Source: Comamonadaceae bacterium
Lineage (GTDB): Bacteria; Pseudomonadota; Gammaproteobacteria; Burkholderiales; Burkholderiaceae_C
Reading direction: 5' to 3'
NCBI GenBank assembly: GCA_947455465.1
Contig: CANGNS010000013.1
Span: 39,363-103,362, forward strand
DNA length: 64,000 bases
Translations under genes and position numbers: made by a program
Notes under the pieces: model-generated
What the model was told of the DNA's origin: nothing
Databases searched by the model: none
The model's input: the letters and a program-made list of their open reading frames with translations, nothing else
Shown: positions 16,297 to 25,470 of the stretch, piece by piece
How positions within the stretch are numbered: position 1 is the first letter of the stretch
Layout of the letters: every line of letters begins with the position of its first letter

Positions 16297-19217
16297 CAGG
16301 CGACCTGCCGGGACTCGCCCGCGCCGAACAAGTTGCTCACGCAGCGTCCGCACACGGTGGGGTGTGCCGGGTCGCTGCCCACACCCAGGCCGGGCTCTTC
16401 GACATAGTGCCAGCAGCGCTCGCACTTGGCCGCTGCGGCGGCGCGGGTGCTGACCGCCAGCTGCGCGGCCTCCTGCAAGCCCACGGTGGACGTGATGAGC
16501 ACATATTTCAGGTCGGCGCCCAGGCTGCGCAGCAGCGCCAGGTCAGCCGCCGGTGCGCTGATTTGCACGGCCGCCTGCAAGGAAGCGCCCACTTGGCCAG
16601 CGGCGCGCAGCACTTCGATGTCTTTGTTCACCGCCTCGCGGATCTCCCGCACCCGCGCCCACTTGGTGTTGAGCGCCTCATCGGGCTGGGCCAGCGCAGC
16701 GTACTGCGCCAAAAAGATGGAGTCGTGCAGGGGCTGGGCAATTTTTCCTTGTGCCACCAGCGTAGCCCAGGCCTCTTCGGCGGTAAAGCTCAAGAAGGGC
16801 GCCATCCAGCGCAGCATGGCCTGGGTGATCTGCCACAGCGCGGTTTGCGCGCTGCGCCGCGCGTGCGAGTTGGCCGCAGTCGTGTAGAGCCGGTCTTTGA
16901 GAATATCCAGGTAAAACGCGCCTAAGTCTTCCGAGCAGTACACCTGCAGTTTGCTCACCACGGGGTGGAACTCGTAGCGACCAAAGTGCCCGCCTTCAAA
17001 TACTTTGCGCTCTGCATTCCAGTTGCCCACGATATCGGCTTGCAGCTGCGCGGCGCGGCTCAGGGCATAGCGGTCCACTTCGAGCATGTCGGCGCTGGCG
17101 ACGCTGTCTTTGGCCGGGTCAAAGTCGCTGACATTGGCGAGCAAAAACTTCAGGGTATTGCGCACCCGGCGGTAGGTGTCGACCACGCGGGCCAGAATTT
17201 TGTCGTCGATGTTCAGGTCGCCCGAATAGTCCGTCGAAGCCACCCACAAGCGGATGATCTCCGCGCCCATTTTTTGCGTGACTTCCTGCGGCGCCACCGT
17301 GTTGCCCAGGCTCTTGCTCATTTTGCGGCCTTGGCCGTCGGTGGCAAAGCCGTGCGTCAGCAGGCCCCGGTAGGGCGCGCGGTCGTAGAGCGCGCAGCCC
17401 AGCAGAAGCGAGCTGTGGAACCAGCCGCGGTGCTGGTCGTGGCCTTCCAGGTACAGATCGGCCTCAGGGCCGTGGTCGTGAAAAGGCGCGCGGTCGTAAG
17501 CGTCTTTGTGGCTGCCGCGCAGCACATGCTCGAACGTGGAGCCCGAGTCGAACCAGACTTCCAAAATATCGGTGCTCTTGGTGTACTGGTCCGGCTGATC
17601 GCCCGGCTGGTTCAGGATGTCTTGCACGCTGGCGCGGCTCCAAGCCTCGATGCCGCCATGCTCCACCATGTCGGCGGCAGTATCCAAAATGGCCATGGTG
17701 CGCGGGTGCAGCTCGCCACTGTCTTTGTGCAAGAAGAAGGGCACCGGCACGCCCCAGCTGCGCTGGCGCGAAATGCACCAGTCCGGCCGGTTGGCAATCA
17801 TGTCGCGCAAACGGGTTTTGCCGTTCTCGGGATAAAACTCGGTTTGCTCAATCGCATCGAGCGCCAACTGACGCAGCGTTTTGGGTGCTTTGTCTTTGGT
17901 GAAGACGCCCACGCCTTCGTCCATGCGCACAAACCACTGGGCGGCGGCGCGGTAAATGACCGGTGTTTTATGCCGCCAGCAATGCGGGTAGCTGTGCGTG
18001 ATGGGCGTGGTGGCCATCAGGCGACCGGCATTTTTCAAGGCTTCGAGTATCTCTGGCACCGCTTTCCAGATGTGCTGACCGCCAAAGAGCGGGAAGTCAG
18101 CGGCGTAGGCGCCGTTGCCTTGCACGGGGTTCAGTATGTCGTTGTAAGACATGCCATGCGCCACGCAGGAGTTGAAGTCCTCCACCCCGTAGGCGGGTGA
18201 GGAATGCACGATGCCGGTGCCATCTTCTGCACCCACATATTCCGCAACTAATACTTTAGCTGTTCGGGCATAGCCTGAATCAACGTGCGCTAGTGGATGA
18301 TGAAATTGAAGCGTCGCTAGAGCCAAGCCCTTTTTCACCGCAATCACTCGGCCCTGTATGCCGTAGCGCTCCAAACATTTGTCGACCAATGCTTCAGCTA
18401 ACAGCAATAAGCCTTTAGATGTATCGACTAAGGCGTAGTCCATTTCGGGATTTACGTTCAGCGCCTGGTTGGCCGGAATCGTCCACGCCGTGGTGGTCCA
18501 GATCACCGCAAATGCGTCTTTCTCCAGTGCGGGCAAGCCAAACGCGGTGGCCAGCTTGGCCGGCTCGGCGCACAAAAAGGCAACATCCAAGGTATCGCTT
18601 TTCTTGTCCGCATACTCAATCTCAAATTCGGCCAGCGAGGAGCCGCAGTCAAAACACCAGTACACCGGCTTTAAGCCCCGGTAGACAAAGCCGCGTTCGA
18701 TCACGCGCTTGAAGGCGCGGATTTCGCCCGCCTCGTTGGCCGGGTCCATGGTGCGGTAGGGGCGCTCCCAGTCGCCTAGCACGCCCAGGCGTTTGAAGTC
18801 TTCGCGCTGTTGGTCGATTTGCTCGGTGGCGAAGGCGCGGCTTTTGGCCTGCATGTCGTCACGGCTGAGTTTGCGTCCGTGCAGTTTTTCGATGGCGTTT
18901 TCGATGGGCAGGCCGTGGCAGTCCCAGCCGGGGATGTATTGGGCATCAAAGCCGGCCAATTGGCGGCTTTTAACAATCATGTCTTTGAGGACTTTGTTGA
19001 GCGCATGGCCGATGTGCAGCTTGCCGTTGGCATAGGGCGGACCGTCGTGCAGCACAAACAGCGGTGCGCCTTGGCGCGCGACGCGCAGGCGTTTGTACAG
19101 GCCTTGGTCGGTCCAGGCCTGGGCCCAGGCCGGCTCGCGCTTGGGCAAATCGCCGCGCATGGGGAAGGGCGTGTCGGGCAGGTTCAGGGTGCTGCGGTAG
19201 TCAACGGATTCGGTCAT
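16296..19217 (-). CDS. ileS: Isoleucyl-tRNA synthetase
   Basis: A class I aminoacyl-tRNA synthetase of 973 residues that charges tRNA-Ile and edits valine. HIGH is at 68-71 (LHIGHALNK) and KMSKS at 632-636. The editing (CP1) domain lies between them, and the C terminus has the zinc-finger pairs CERCW and CGRC typical of IleS. It sits in the conserved order ribF-ileS-lspA. An internal stretch (about 18235-18440, residues about 260-328) is AT-rich with codons such as TTA, ATA and CAT that the rest of the gene avoids, although the reading frame and the protein sequence look intact. Confidence 0.98.
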   Translation of the reverse strand: MTESVDYRSTLNLPDTPFPMRGDLPKREPAWAQAWTDQGLYKRLRVARQGAPLFVLHDGPPYANGKLHIGHALNKVLKDMIVKSRQLAGFDAQYIPGWDCHGLPIENAIEKLHGRKLSRDDMQAKSRAFATEQIDQQREDFKRLGVLGDWERPYRTMDPANEAGEIRAFKRVIERGFVYRGLKPVYWCFDCGSSLAEFEIEYADKKSDTLDVAFLCAEPAKLATAFGLPALEKDAFAVIWTTTAWTIPANQALNVNPEMDYALVDTSKGLLLLAEALVDKCLERYGIQGRVIAVKKGLALATLQFHHPLAHVDSGYARTAKVLVAEYVGAEDGTGIVHSSPAYGVEDFNSCVAHGMSYNDILNPVQGNGAYAADFPLFGGQHIWKAVPEILEALKNAGRLMATTPITHSYPHCWRHKTPVIYRAAAQWFVRMDEGVGVFTKDKAPKTLRQLALDAIEQTEFYPENGKTRLRDMIANRPDWCISRQRSWGVPVPFFLHKDSGELHPRTMAILDTAADMVEHGGIEAWSRASVQDILNQPGDQPDQYTKSTDILEVWFDSGSTFEHVLRGSHKDAYDRAPFHDHGPEADLYLEGHDQHRGWFHSSLLLGCALYDRAPYRGLLTHGFATDGQGRKMSKSLGNTVAPQEVTQKMGAEIIRLWVASTDYSGDLNIDDKILARVVDTYRRVRNTLKFLLANVSDFDPAKDSVASADMLEVDRYALSRAAQLQADIVGNWNAERKVFEGGHFGRYEFHPVVSKLQVYCSEDLGAFYLDILKDRLYTTAANSHARRSAQTALWQITQAMLRWMAPFLSFTAEEAWATLVAQGKIAQPLHDSIFLAQYAALAQPDEALNTKWARVREIREAVNKDIEVLRAAGQVGASLQAAVQISAPAADLALLRSLGADLKYVLITSTVGLQEAAQLAVSTRAAAAAKCERCWHYVEEPGLGVGSDPAHPTVCGRCVSNLFGAGESRQVA

Positions 19218-19318
19218 ACAAGTCTCGGGTCGGGGCCGCTAGGGGCCAATTGGGGGGCAGGCGCATCAACAGCGCCGAAAGGCAAGGGGCGCGGGGCAAG
19301 GTGCGCCAGCGTGCCCCG

Positions 19319-20293
19319 TCAAATTCGGGCGGCCAGCCAGGCCCGGGCTTCGTCGCAGTCGGCTTGTATGCCCTCGCGCAGGGCGTCCAGGCCGTCGTAT
19401 TTGCGCTCGTCGTGTAGTTTGTGCAGCAGTTCCACGCCGATGATTTTACCGTAGCCCCCTTCCTCGCCCAGGCTGGCGGGCCAGTCCAGGCAATGGGTTT
19501 CCAGCAGCACGCGCCCGCCGTTGACGTCGTTGGCATCCAGTGAGGGACGCACCCCCAGGTTGGCCACGCCGGCCACCGGTTCGGGCGCCAGACCGTGGAC
19601 CAGCACCACAAAAATGCCACTGGCCGCAGGGTGCCAGTGCGGAAAGCGCAGGTTCAGGGTCCGAAAGCCCAGGCTGCGGCCTAGCTTACGCCCGTGCACC
19701 GTGTGGCCCGAGATCCGGTAGGGGCGGCCCAAGAGCCGCGCCGCCTGCGCCATATCACCGGCCGCCAGCGCGCCGCGCACCGCCGAGCTGGACACGCGCA
19801 GGCCGTGCACTTCGTAGCTGTTCATGCGGGCCACGTCAAAACCATGCTGCTCGCCGGCGGCGTCCAGCATGGCGTAGTCGCCGGCGCGCTGGGCGCCAAA
19901 GCGAAAGTCGTCGCCCACCAGCACATAGCGCGCCCCCAGACCGCCGACCAGCACCTGGGAGATGAAATCTTGCGGGCTTTGGCTGGCCAGGGCGGCGTTA
20001 AAGGGCAGGACCACGGTTTGGTCCACGCCGCATTGGGCCAGTTCCTGCAATTTGTCACGCAAAGTACCCACGCGCTTGGGCGCGAGGTCGGGGCGTTGGT
20101 GCTGCAGTGCAAAAAAATCACGCGGGTGGGGCTCGAAGGTCATCACGCAGCTGGGCACGCCGCGCTGCTGCGCCTCGCTGCGCAAAAGAGCGAGCATGGC
20201 CTGGTGGCCGCGGTGCACGCCGTCAAAGTTGCCGATGGTCAGGGCGCAGGCGCTTGCCAGTCCTGGGTGTTGGTAGCCGCGAAATAACTGCAT
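19319..20293 (-). CDS. ribF: Bifunctional riboflavin kinase / FMN adenylyltransferase
   Basis: Makes FMN and FAD from riboflavin (324 residues). The N-terminal nucleotidyltransferase has TIGNFDGVHRGHQAML and FEPHPRDFF, then VLVGDDFRFGAQRAGD and the ISSTxVR-type VSSSAVRGAL. The C-terminal kinase has GHTVHGRKLGRSLGFRTLNL and GVANLGVRPS. I chose the ATG at 20293, which gives the family start MQLFRGY; the open frame continues further upstream without support. It is the first gene of ribF-ileS-lspA and is divergent from the HNH gene. Confidence 0.97.
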   Translation of the reverse strand: MQLFRGYQHPGLASACALTIGNFDGVHRGHQAMLALLRSEAQQRGVPSCVMTFEPHPRDFFALQHQRPDLAPKRVGTLRDKLQELAQCGVDQTVVLPFNAALASQSPQDFISQVLVGGLGARYVLVGDDFRFGAQRAGDYAMLDAAGEQHGFDVARMNSYEVHGLRVSSSAVRGALAAGDMAQAARLLGRPYRISGHTVHGRKLGRSLGFRTLNLRFPHWHPAASGIFVVLVHGLAPEPVAGVANLGVRPSLDANDVNGGRVLLETHCLDWPASLGEEGGYGKIIGVELLHKLHDERKYDGLDALREGIQADCDEARAWLAARI

Positions 20294-20348
20294 GAAAAGC
20301 GATCTGTTGGGGGTGGCGGCCCGGGGGCGCAGTGTCACCGAATGAGGG

Positions 20349-20354
20349 TATATT
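20349..20354 (+). promoter_or_regulatory. Possible -10 element in the ribF/HNH divergent spacer
   Basis: TATATT within the 154-base divergent spacer 20294-20447. No convincing -35 lies upstream. Nothing else recognisable is seen in the spacer. Confidence 0.25.
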
Positions 20355-20447
20355 GTGACGCAGCCCCCCACAGTGGCCTGCCCCGCGCAGGCTGGGCGGG
20401 TGTGTTCCGTGGTTTTGCCGGTGTCTTTTTGGATCGGGAGGAGTTGC

Positions 20448-21005
20448 GTGAAAGTACTGAAGTTGTCAGCCCAAGGACTGCCGCAGTCCTGGATTTCGCT
20501 GGAGCAGGCGGTGGTGCACTACGCCGCCGGCGAGGTGCGCTGGGAGTCTGGCGGCGAGGTGGCGGTGTTTCGCGGCGGGCACAACGCGGTGACGGGGCTG
20601 CAGTCGGTTATTCGCGTCAACAGCATCATCGGCACCCGGGGCGTGCCCAAAATCAACCCTTTTCATTTGCGCCCGGGCCTGACCAACAGCAAGCTATTTA
20701 TCCGCGACCGCAATGTCTGCGCCTACTGCGGCGGGCGCTTTCATGAGACCGACCTGACCCGCGAGCACATCATCCCTTTTGCTCAGCAGGGCGTGGACCA
20801 CTGGATGAATGTGGTCACCGCCTGCCGCCCCTGCAACCACCGCAAAAGCCACCGCACCCCCGAGCAAGCCAACATGCCTTTGCTCTACGCCCCCTACGTG
20901 CCCAGCCTGTGGGAAGACTTTATTTTGCGCAACCGGCGCATCCTGGCCGACCAGATGGAGTTCTTGATGTCCCACGTGCCGCGTTCCTCGCGCCTGCTGG
21001 TGTAG
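20448..21005 (+). CDS. HNH endonuclease family protein
   Basis: A 185-residue protein with a zinc-stabilised HNH module: C91-AY-C94, H107 in REHIIP, and C126-RP-C129 followed by N130-H131 (CRPCNHRKSHRT). The N-terminal 90 residues are specific to this family and the C terminus is basic. I chose the GTG at 20448 because GGAGGAG lies directly upstream; the frame remains open before it. The gene stands alone, with no methyltransferase, toxin-antitoxin or phage genes near it, so restriction or homing is not suggested. HNH proteins of this type are common single genes in proteobacteria with no assigned role. Confidence 0.87.
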   Translation: MKVLKLSAQGLPQSWISLEQAVVHYAAGEVRWESGGEVAVFRGGHNAVTGLQSVIRVNSIIGTRGVPKINPFHLRPGLTNSKLFIRDRNVCAYCGGRFHETDLTREHIIPFAQQGVDHWMNVVTACRPCNHRKSHRTPEQANMPLLYAPYVPSLWEDFILRNRRILADQMEFLMSHVPRSSRLLV

Positions 21006-21103
21006 TTTTTTAGGGCCTAAGTGTCTTGCAGCGCTTGGCAGCGCGCGCTCTATTGCGTATCGTTAGCCTTAGAGCCCGAAAAAGGGCGTGCCAGGGAGGG
21101 CGT

Positions 21104-22027
21104 ATGCGCAAAATCAATCAACTCATGGGGCCGAGCGGGCCGGGCTTTTCGCGCCGGCGTGCGCTGGTGTCGGCGCTGTATGGGCTAGCGGGGCTGGCGC
21201 CTGCGCTGCTGCGTGCGGGCCAAGGCGATGCCGTCCAGGGCCCTGTCAATAAAGGCGCAGCTTTGGCCGAGTTGGCCACCCCCTGGGTAAGCCAATGGGA
21301 CCCGACGCCTTTCGCGCTGTCCGAAAAGTTGGACGGCGTGCGCGCGATTTGGGACGGCCAGACTCTGCGCTACCGCAGCGGCCGTGTCATCGCGGCGCCG
21401 CCGTGGTTTACGGCGGTGCTGCCCGCGCACCGGCTGGACGGGGAGCTGTGGCTGGGGCGGGGCAGTTTTGACCGGCTTTCGGCGACGGTGCGAGCCCAGC
21501 CGCCCACCGACGAGGCCTGGCGCGCGGTGCGCTACATGGTGTTTGACGCGCCCGACCCGGCACTGGCCTTTCGCCAGCGCTACGAAAAATTGCAGGCGCT
21601 GGTCATCCAAACCCAGGCCCAATGGCTTGTTGCGGTGCAGCAATGGGATGTGTCTGGCGCCGCCGACCTGCAGGCCCGCTACCAGCGCTGGATGGCCGAG
21701 GGCGCCGAAGGAGTGGTGCTGCACCGCTGGGATGCGCCGTGGCAGCCGGGGCGCAGCGATGCTGTGCGTAAGCTCAAGCCTATTGAAGACGAAGAGGCGC
21801 GCCTGGTCGGCTATGTCCCCGGCAAAGGCAAGTACGAAGGACAAACCGGCGCGCTGCTTCTGGAGCTGCCCGATGGCCGCCGCTTCGCGCTGGGCACAGG
21901 CTTGCGCGATGTGGAACGCGCCAACCCACCGGCCCTGGGAAGCCAAATTTCCTACACCTGCCGGGGGCGCACGCCCCAGGGTTTACCCCGATTCGCCAGC
22001 TTTTTGCGGGTGAGAGCGGCGGAGTAA
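21104..22027 (+). CDS. ligE: Exported LigE-type ATP-dependent DNA ligase
   Basis: A minimal ATP-dependent DNA ligase (307 residues) with only the nucleotidyltransferase and OB domains. Motif I is SEKLDGVRAIWDG with K75 as the adenylation lysine; LDGELW (III), EGVVLH (IV) and KLKP (V) follow, then a C-terminal OB fold. The N terminus has a twin-arginine-like signal (SRRRALVSALYGLAGLAPALL), so the enzyme is probably periplasmic, as for LigE proteins. GGAGG precedes the ATG at 21104. Family knowledge suggests a role in handling DNA outside the cytoplasm (uptake or biofilm). It has no obvious operon partner. Confidence 0.88.
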   Translation: MRKINQLMGPSGPGFSRRRALVSALYGLAGLAPALLRAGQGDAVQGPVNKGAALAELATPWVSQWDPTPFALSEKLDGVRAIWDGQTLRYRSGRVIAAPPWFTAVLPAHRLDGELWLGRGSFDRLSATVRAQPPTDEAWRAVRYMVFDAPDPALAFRQRYEKLQALVIQTQAQWLVAVQQWDVSGAADLQARYQRWMAEGAEGVVLHRWDAPWQPGRSDAVRKLKPIEDEEARLVGYVPGKGKYEGQTGALLLELPDGRRFALGTGLRDVERANPPALGSQISYTCRGRTPQGLPRFASFLRVRAAE

Positions 22028-22174
22028 ACCAGCTTTGCCGCACCGCGCGGCATCCATAAGCTGTATCTATTGACCTTGTGGTGACGCTTGCGCTCGCCCG
22101 CGCATGGGCGCGCCTGTTTTGTTAATGCGGCCTCGGTGCGCCTGCGAGGCAACTATTGAATGTTGTAAAAATGG

Positions 22175-22230
22175 CACTTTTAACAAATAAAAGTGTCGAA
22201 TTTGTTAAATACGCAAAAACAAAGTAAAGT
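22175..22230 (+). promoter_or_regulatory. Promoter with nested palindromes for the TonB-dependent receptor
   Basis: TTGTTA (22202-22207) and TAAAGT (22225-22230) are spaced by 17 bases. The -35 lies within a perfect inverted repeat with 10-base arms (TTTAACAAAT at 22179-22188, complement at 22200-22209). A second, overlapping hairpin has 7-base arms (CACTTTT at 22175-22181, AAAAGTG at 22189-22195). The AT-rich stretch stands out from the GC-rich flanks. The overlap with the -35 suggests an operator, activator or repressor unknown. The rest of 22028-22284 holds nothing else recognised. Confidence 0.55.
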
Positions 22231-22284
22231 AATTGGTCAGAGTCCACGGGCTCGAATTTCCTATTGGCCAATGAAGGATTACCC

Positions 22285-25200
22285 ATGAAAGATGTGTTTT
22301 TGTTGTCGCGGATTAGCCGCAAGACCCTGGTTGCGCAGGCAATCACCGCTTCGCTTTCCCTTGGAATGCTGGCACCCGTGTACGCGCAATCCAATGCCAC
22401 AGGTATTTTGTTTGGCAAGGTGGATGCCGGTGCGACTTTGGTGGTGACGAACTTGGATTCGGGCGCCAGCCGCAGCATTACGGTTGATGCGTCGGGTCAC
22501 TACAGCTTGTCCTCCTTGACCACTGGCAACTACAAAGTCGAAGCCCTCAAGGGCGGCAAATCTTTGGGTACGCGTGTTGTTGAGGTTCGCTTGAATCAGG
22601 GTGTCGAGGCTTCTATCGCCTCTACGGATCTGGGTACCGTTCAGGTGGTCGGATCGGCCGATTTCAAGCGTGGTATTGATACCTCGGCATCGGGCACCAC
22701 AACAACTTTCACAGCAAGCGAACTGGCAAAACTGCCGGTCGGCACCAGCGTTGCTTCGGTGATCCAGTTGGCCCCGGATACAACCAAAGGCGATCGCCGC
22801 TACGGCGGTGCTTCAGCGCCTTCGTTCGGAGGCGCTGGTGCGTCCGAGAATGCCTATTACCTCAACGGCATGCCCATCACCAATGTGTATGTGCAAGTTG
22901 GCTTCCCCCAGATCCCATCCAACGCGATGGCGCAAGCCCAGGTCATGACTGGCGGCTATGGTGCGGAGTTCGGACGTTCCACTGGTGGCGTGGTGAATTT
23001 GGTTACCAAACGCGGTACCAATGATTACGTCTTCGGCGTGGGTGCCACGACTTCACCAGCTGCTTGGCGTGCCACCCAAGCTAACACCTACTACCCAATG
23101 ACGGGTGACCCGAAGAACGCGGCAACCGATGGACTTTTGTACTTGTACAACAATGCCAACCAGGTGAGCGGCGACTCCCAAAGTTTTTACTTTGGCGGCC
23201 CCTTGTTGCAAGACAAGCTTTTCGCATTTTTGGCATATGAAGGTGTTAACAGCAATTCCTCTGTGATCCGTCGTACGCGCGTTGACTCTGCCGCGAAAAC
23301 TTCCGGTTGGCAGGACATCACAACGAGCGATCCGCGCTATTTGCTGAAATTGGACTGGAATATCACGGATAGCCACTCTTTGGAGTACACAAAGTTCTTG
23401 TCGGAAGTTACCCGTACCTACAAATACTCTGGTTTTGACTATTCCACGTTTACACGCAACAACGTGGTGGTCGGTGGTACGACCGACGTCAACTGGGATA
23501 GCCCCGCGAGCTCTTTGGCGCCTTACAGCCCCCAAGGTGCGGAGATCGACATTCTTAAGTACAAAGGCTACTTAACAGACACGCTGACGCTTCAATTATT
23601 GGCTGGCAAGATGGTTACCAATATGAAGCAAACGCCGGTTGGATACAACCCGTCGTTTTCCCAAATTTCCTCGGCACCCGCCAATGAGTACCCTGGCCTG
23701 GGACCTTACCCCCATCCGCAGTCGATCAGTGGTTCGATCTTGGTGCCCAATGCACAGGATAAAAACACCCACATGCGCGCGGACTTGGAATGGGCGTTCA
23801 ATGCCCAGCACACCGTTCGTGTGGGAATGGACAAAAACGATATCTCTTCGCTCAACGGAACCGCCTATGCAGGTGGAACGCAATATATCTACGGATATAC
23901 CGCGACGCCCGGAACGATCATCAACAAGTACAACACCAAGACACTCAGCTCGATCACGGGTAATCCGCTGGCAGCTGCCGGTTACTACGTCAGCACGGCT
24001 TATGTGTCCAATGGCTCTGCACCTTCGACCATTCAAAATGCGCAGTACATTGAAGACCGCTGGGCCGTCACCGACCGCCTGCAGTTGATCCTCGGTTTGC
24101 GTAATGAAGGATTTGACAACCGCAATGGCGATGGCCAAACCTTCTTGTCGCTGCCGAACCAAGTTGCACCCCGCGTGGGCGTGGCCTGGGACGTCGACGG
24201 TGACTCCAACTTCCGCGTGTTCGGTTCGGGTGGTCGCTACCACTTGCCGATTCCGACCAACGTGGCGATTCGCCAACTCGGCTCCTCGACCTATGTTCAG
24301 CAGTACTTTGCTTACACCGGTGTGGGTGCCGATGGACGTCCCACAGGCGTAACGCCTTTGAGCACACTGTATTCGTCTAACAACGAATATGGCCAGGCTA
24401 AAGACTTCCACGATTACATCAATTTGGATCTGAAAACCAATTCTCAGGATGAGTTTGCACTCGGATTTGAGAAGGCGATCAACAAAGAACTCAATGTTGG
24501 TGCGCGTGTTACCTATCGTTACATGAACTCGACGATTGACGATTTGTGCGACAACGTGGGCCTGGTCAACTATGCAATTCGCAATAAGTTGCCCACTGCC
24601 AATGCCGAGAACGATGCGAACTGCCGCCTGTTCAACCCTGGCATGGACAACGCATTCCAGTTTGACTTTGGCGATGGCCGCGGCCCTGTGCGTGCCCTGG
24701 TGACCAATGCGGACATGGGCAATTTCCCAGCACCTGAGCGTACTTACAAAGCGGTCGACCTCTATGCCGAGCACCCCTTCAATGGCGTGTGGTACGGCAA
24801 GGTGAACTACACATGGGCTCAAGGTATTGGCAACATGGAAGGCCAGTTGAACTCTGACTTGGCTCAGGCTGACGTGGGTGCTACGGTGTCCTGGGACTTC
24901 CCCCAGATCATGGCCAACACCACCGGTCGTTTGCCCAACACGCGCACCCATCAAATCAAGGCATTTGGTTTCTACCAATTGGCTGAAGAGTGGGGCGTTG
25001 GCGGTAACCTGAACATTGAGTCGGGACGCCCGTTGAACTGCTTTGGCAATGCGCCAACGCCTGCCATGGACCCCTACGGCTATGGCCCCTACTTCAACTA
25101 CTGCAGTGGACAGCCTAGCCCACGCGGCTCTGCGGGTGACTTGCCTTGGACATACTCCTTGGACTTGGGCCTGACGTACAAGCCTGCGCTGATCAAGGGC

Positions 25201-25374
25201 GTGACCATGAAGTTGGATGTGTTTAACGTTCTCAATGCCCAATTGGTGGCGTCGCAAAATGAGACCCGTGAATCTGCGGGCGACATCAAGACGGTTACTG
25301 CTACCTACGGCTACCAGACCTTCTCGGCACCGCGTAGCGCCAAGCTGTCATTTAACTATGACTACAAGTTCTGA
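22285..25374 (+). CDS. TonB-dependent outer-membrane receptor, Oar-like with carboxypeptidase-regulatory domain
   Basis: A 1029-residue outer-membrane receptor. A signal peptide ends near VYAQS (about residue 35). A carboxypeptidase-regulatory-like domain follows (about 40-110: ATLVVTNLDSGASRSITVDASGHYSLSSL), then a TonB-box-like TVQVVGS and the plug (SVIQLAPDTTKGD, YLNGMPITNVYV, GAEFGRSTGGVVNLVTKRGTN). The rest is beta-barrel, ending SFNYDYKF with the terminal Phe of outer-membrane proteins. AAGGA precedes the ATG at 22285. It has its own promoter and a strong terminator, so it is monocistronic. Oar-like receptors are linked to peptide or protein uptake in other taxa; the ligand here is unknown. 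It is followed by a peptide-type ABC importer. Confidence 0.92.
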   Translation: MKDVFLLSRISRKTLVAQAITASLSLGMLAPVYAQSNATGILFGKVDAGATLVVTNLDSGASRSITVDASGHYSLSSLTTGNYKVEALKGGKSLGTRVVEVRLNQGVEASIASTDLGTVQVVGSADFKRGIDTSASGTTTTFTASELAKLPVGTSVASVIQLAPDTTKGDRRYGGASAPSFGGAGASENAYYLNGMPITNVYVQVGFPQIPSNAMAQAQVMTGGYGAEFGRSTGGVVNLVTKRGTNDYVFGVGATTSPAAWRATQANTYYPMTGDPKNAATDGLLYLYNNANQVSGDSQSFYFGGPLLQDKLFAFLAYEGVNSNSSVIRRTRVDSAAKTSGWQDITTSDPRYLLKLDWNITDSHSLEYTKFLSEVTRTYKYSGFDYSTFTRNNVVVGGTTDVNWDSPASSLAPYSPQGAEIDILKYKGYLTDTLTLQLLAGKMVTNMKQTPVGYNPSFSQISSAPANEYPGLGPYPHPQSISGSILVPNAQDKNTHMRADLEWAFNAQHTVRVGMDKNDISSLNGTAYAGGTQYIYGYTATPGTIINKYNTKTLSSITGNPLAAAGYYVSTAYVSNGSAPSTIQNAQYIEDRWAVTDRLQLILGLRNEGFDNRNGDGQTFLSLPNQVAPRVGVAWDVDGDSNFRVFGSGGRYHLPIPTNVAIRQLGSSTYVQQYFAYTGVGADGRPTGVTPLSTLYSSNNEYGQAKDFHDYINLDLKTNSQDEFALGFEKAINKELNVGARVTYRYMNSTIDDLCDNVGLVNYAIRNKLPTANAENDANCRLFNPGMDNAFQFDFGDGRGPVRALVTNADMGNFPAPERTYKAVDLYAEHPFNGVWYGKVNYTWAQGIGNMEGQLNSDLAQADVGATVSWDFPQIMANTTGRLPNTRTHQIKAFGFYQLAEEWGVGGNLNIESGRPLNCFGNAPTPAMDPYGYGPYFNYCSGQPSPRGSAGDLPWTYSLDLGLTYKPALIKGVTMKLDVFNVLNAQLVASQNETRESAGDIKTVTATYGYQTFSAPRSAKLSFNYDYKF

Positions 25375-25399
25375 TCTGCGATAGCAGTCGATAAAATCA

Positions 25400-25434
25400 A
25401 ACCGCGACCCCCCTGGGTCGCGGTTTTTTTTTTA
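25400..25434 (+). terminator. Rho-independent terminator after the TonB-dependent receptor
   Basis: An 11-base stem (AACCGCGACCC at 25400-25410 and its complement at 25415-25425) with a four-base loop is followed by a run of T (to 25433). It ends the receptor transcript 25 bases after its stop and separates it from the ABC operon. Confidence 0.92.
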
Positions 25435-25470
25435 GCAGTTCAAGCTCACACCATGGCGTTTGGAATCAAC

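Noticed and set aside
23596..25257. 553-codon open frame on the minus strand within the TonB receptor gene
   Set aside because: Antisense shadow; the plus-strand receptor has a signal peptide, plug and C-terminal Phe.
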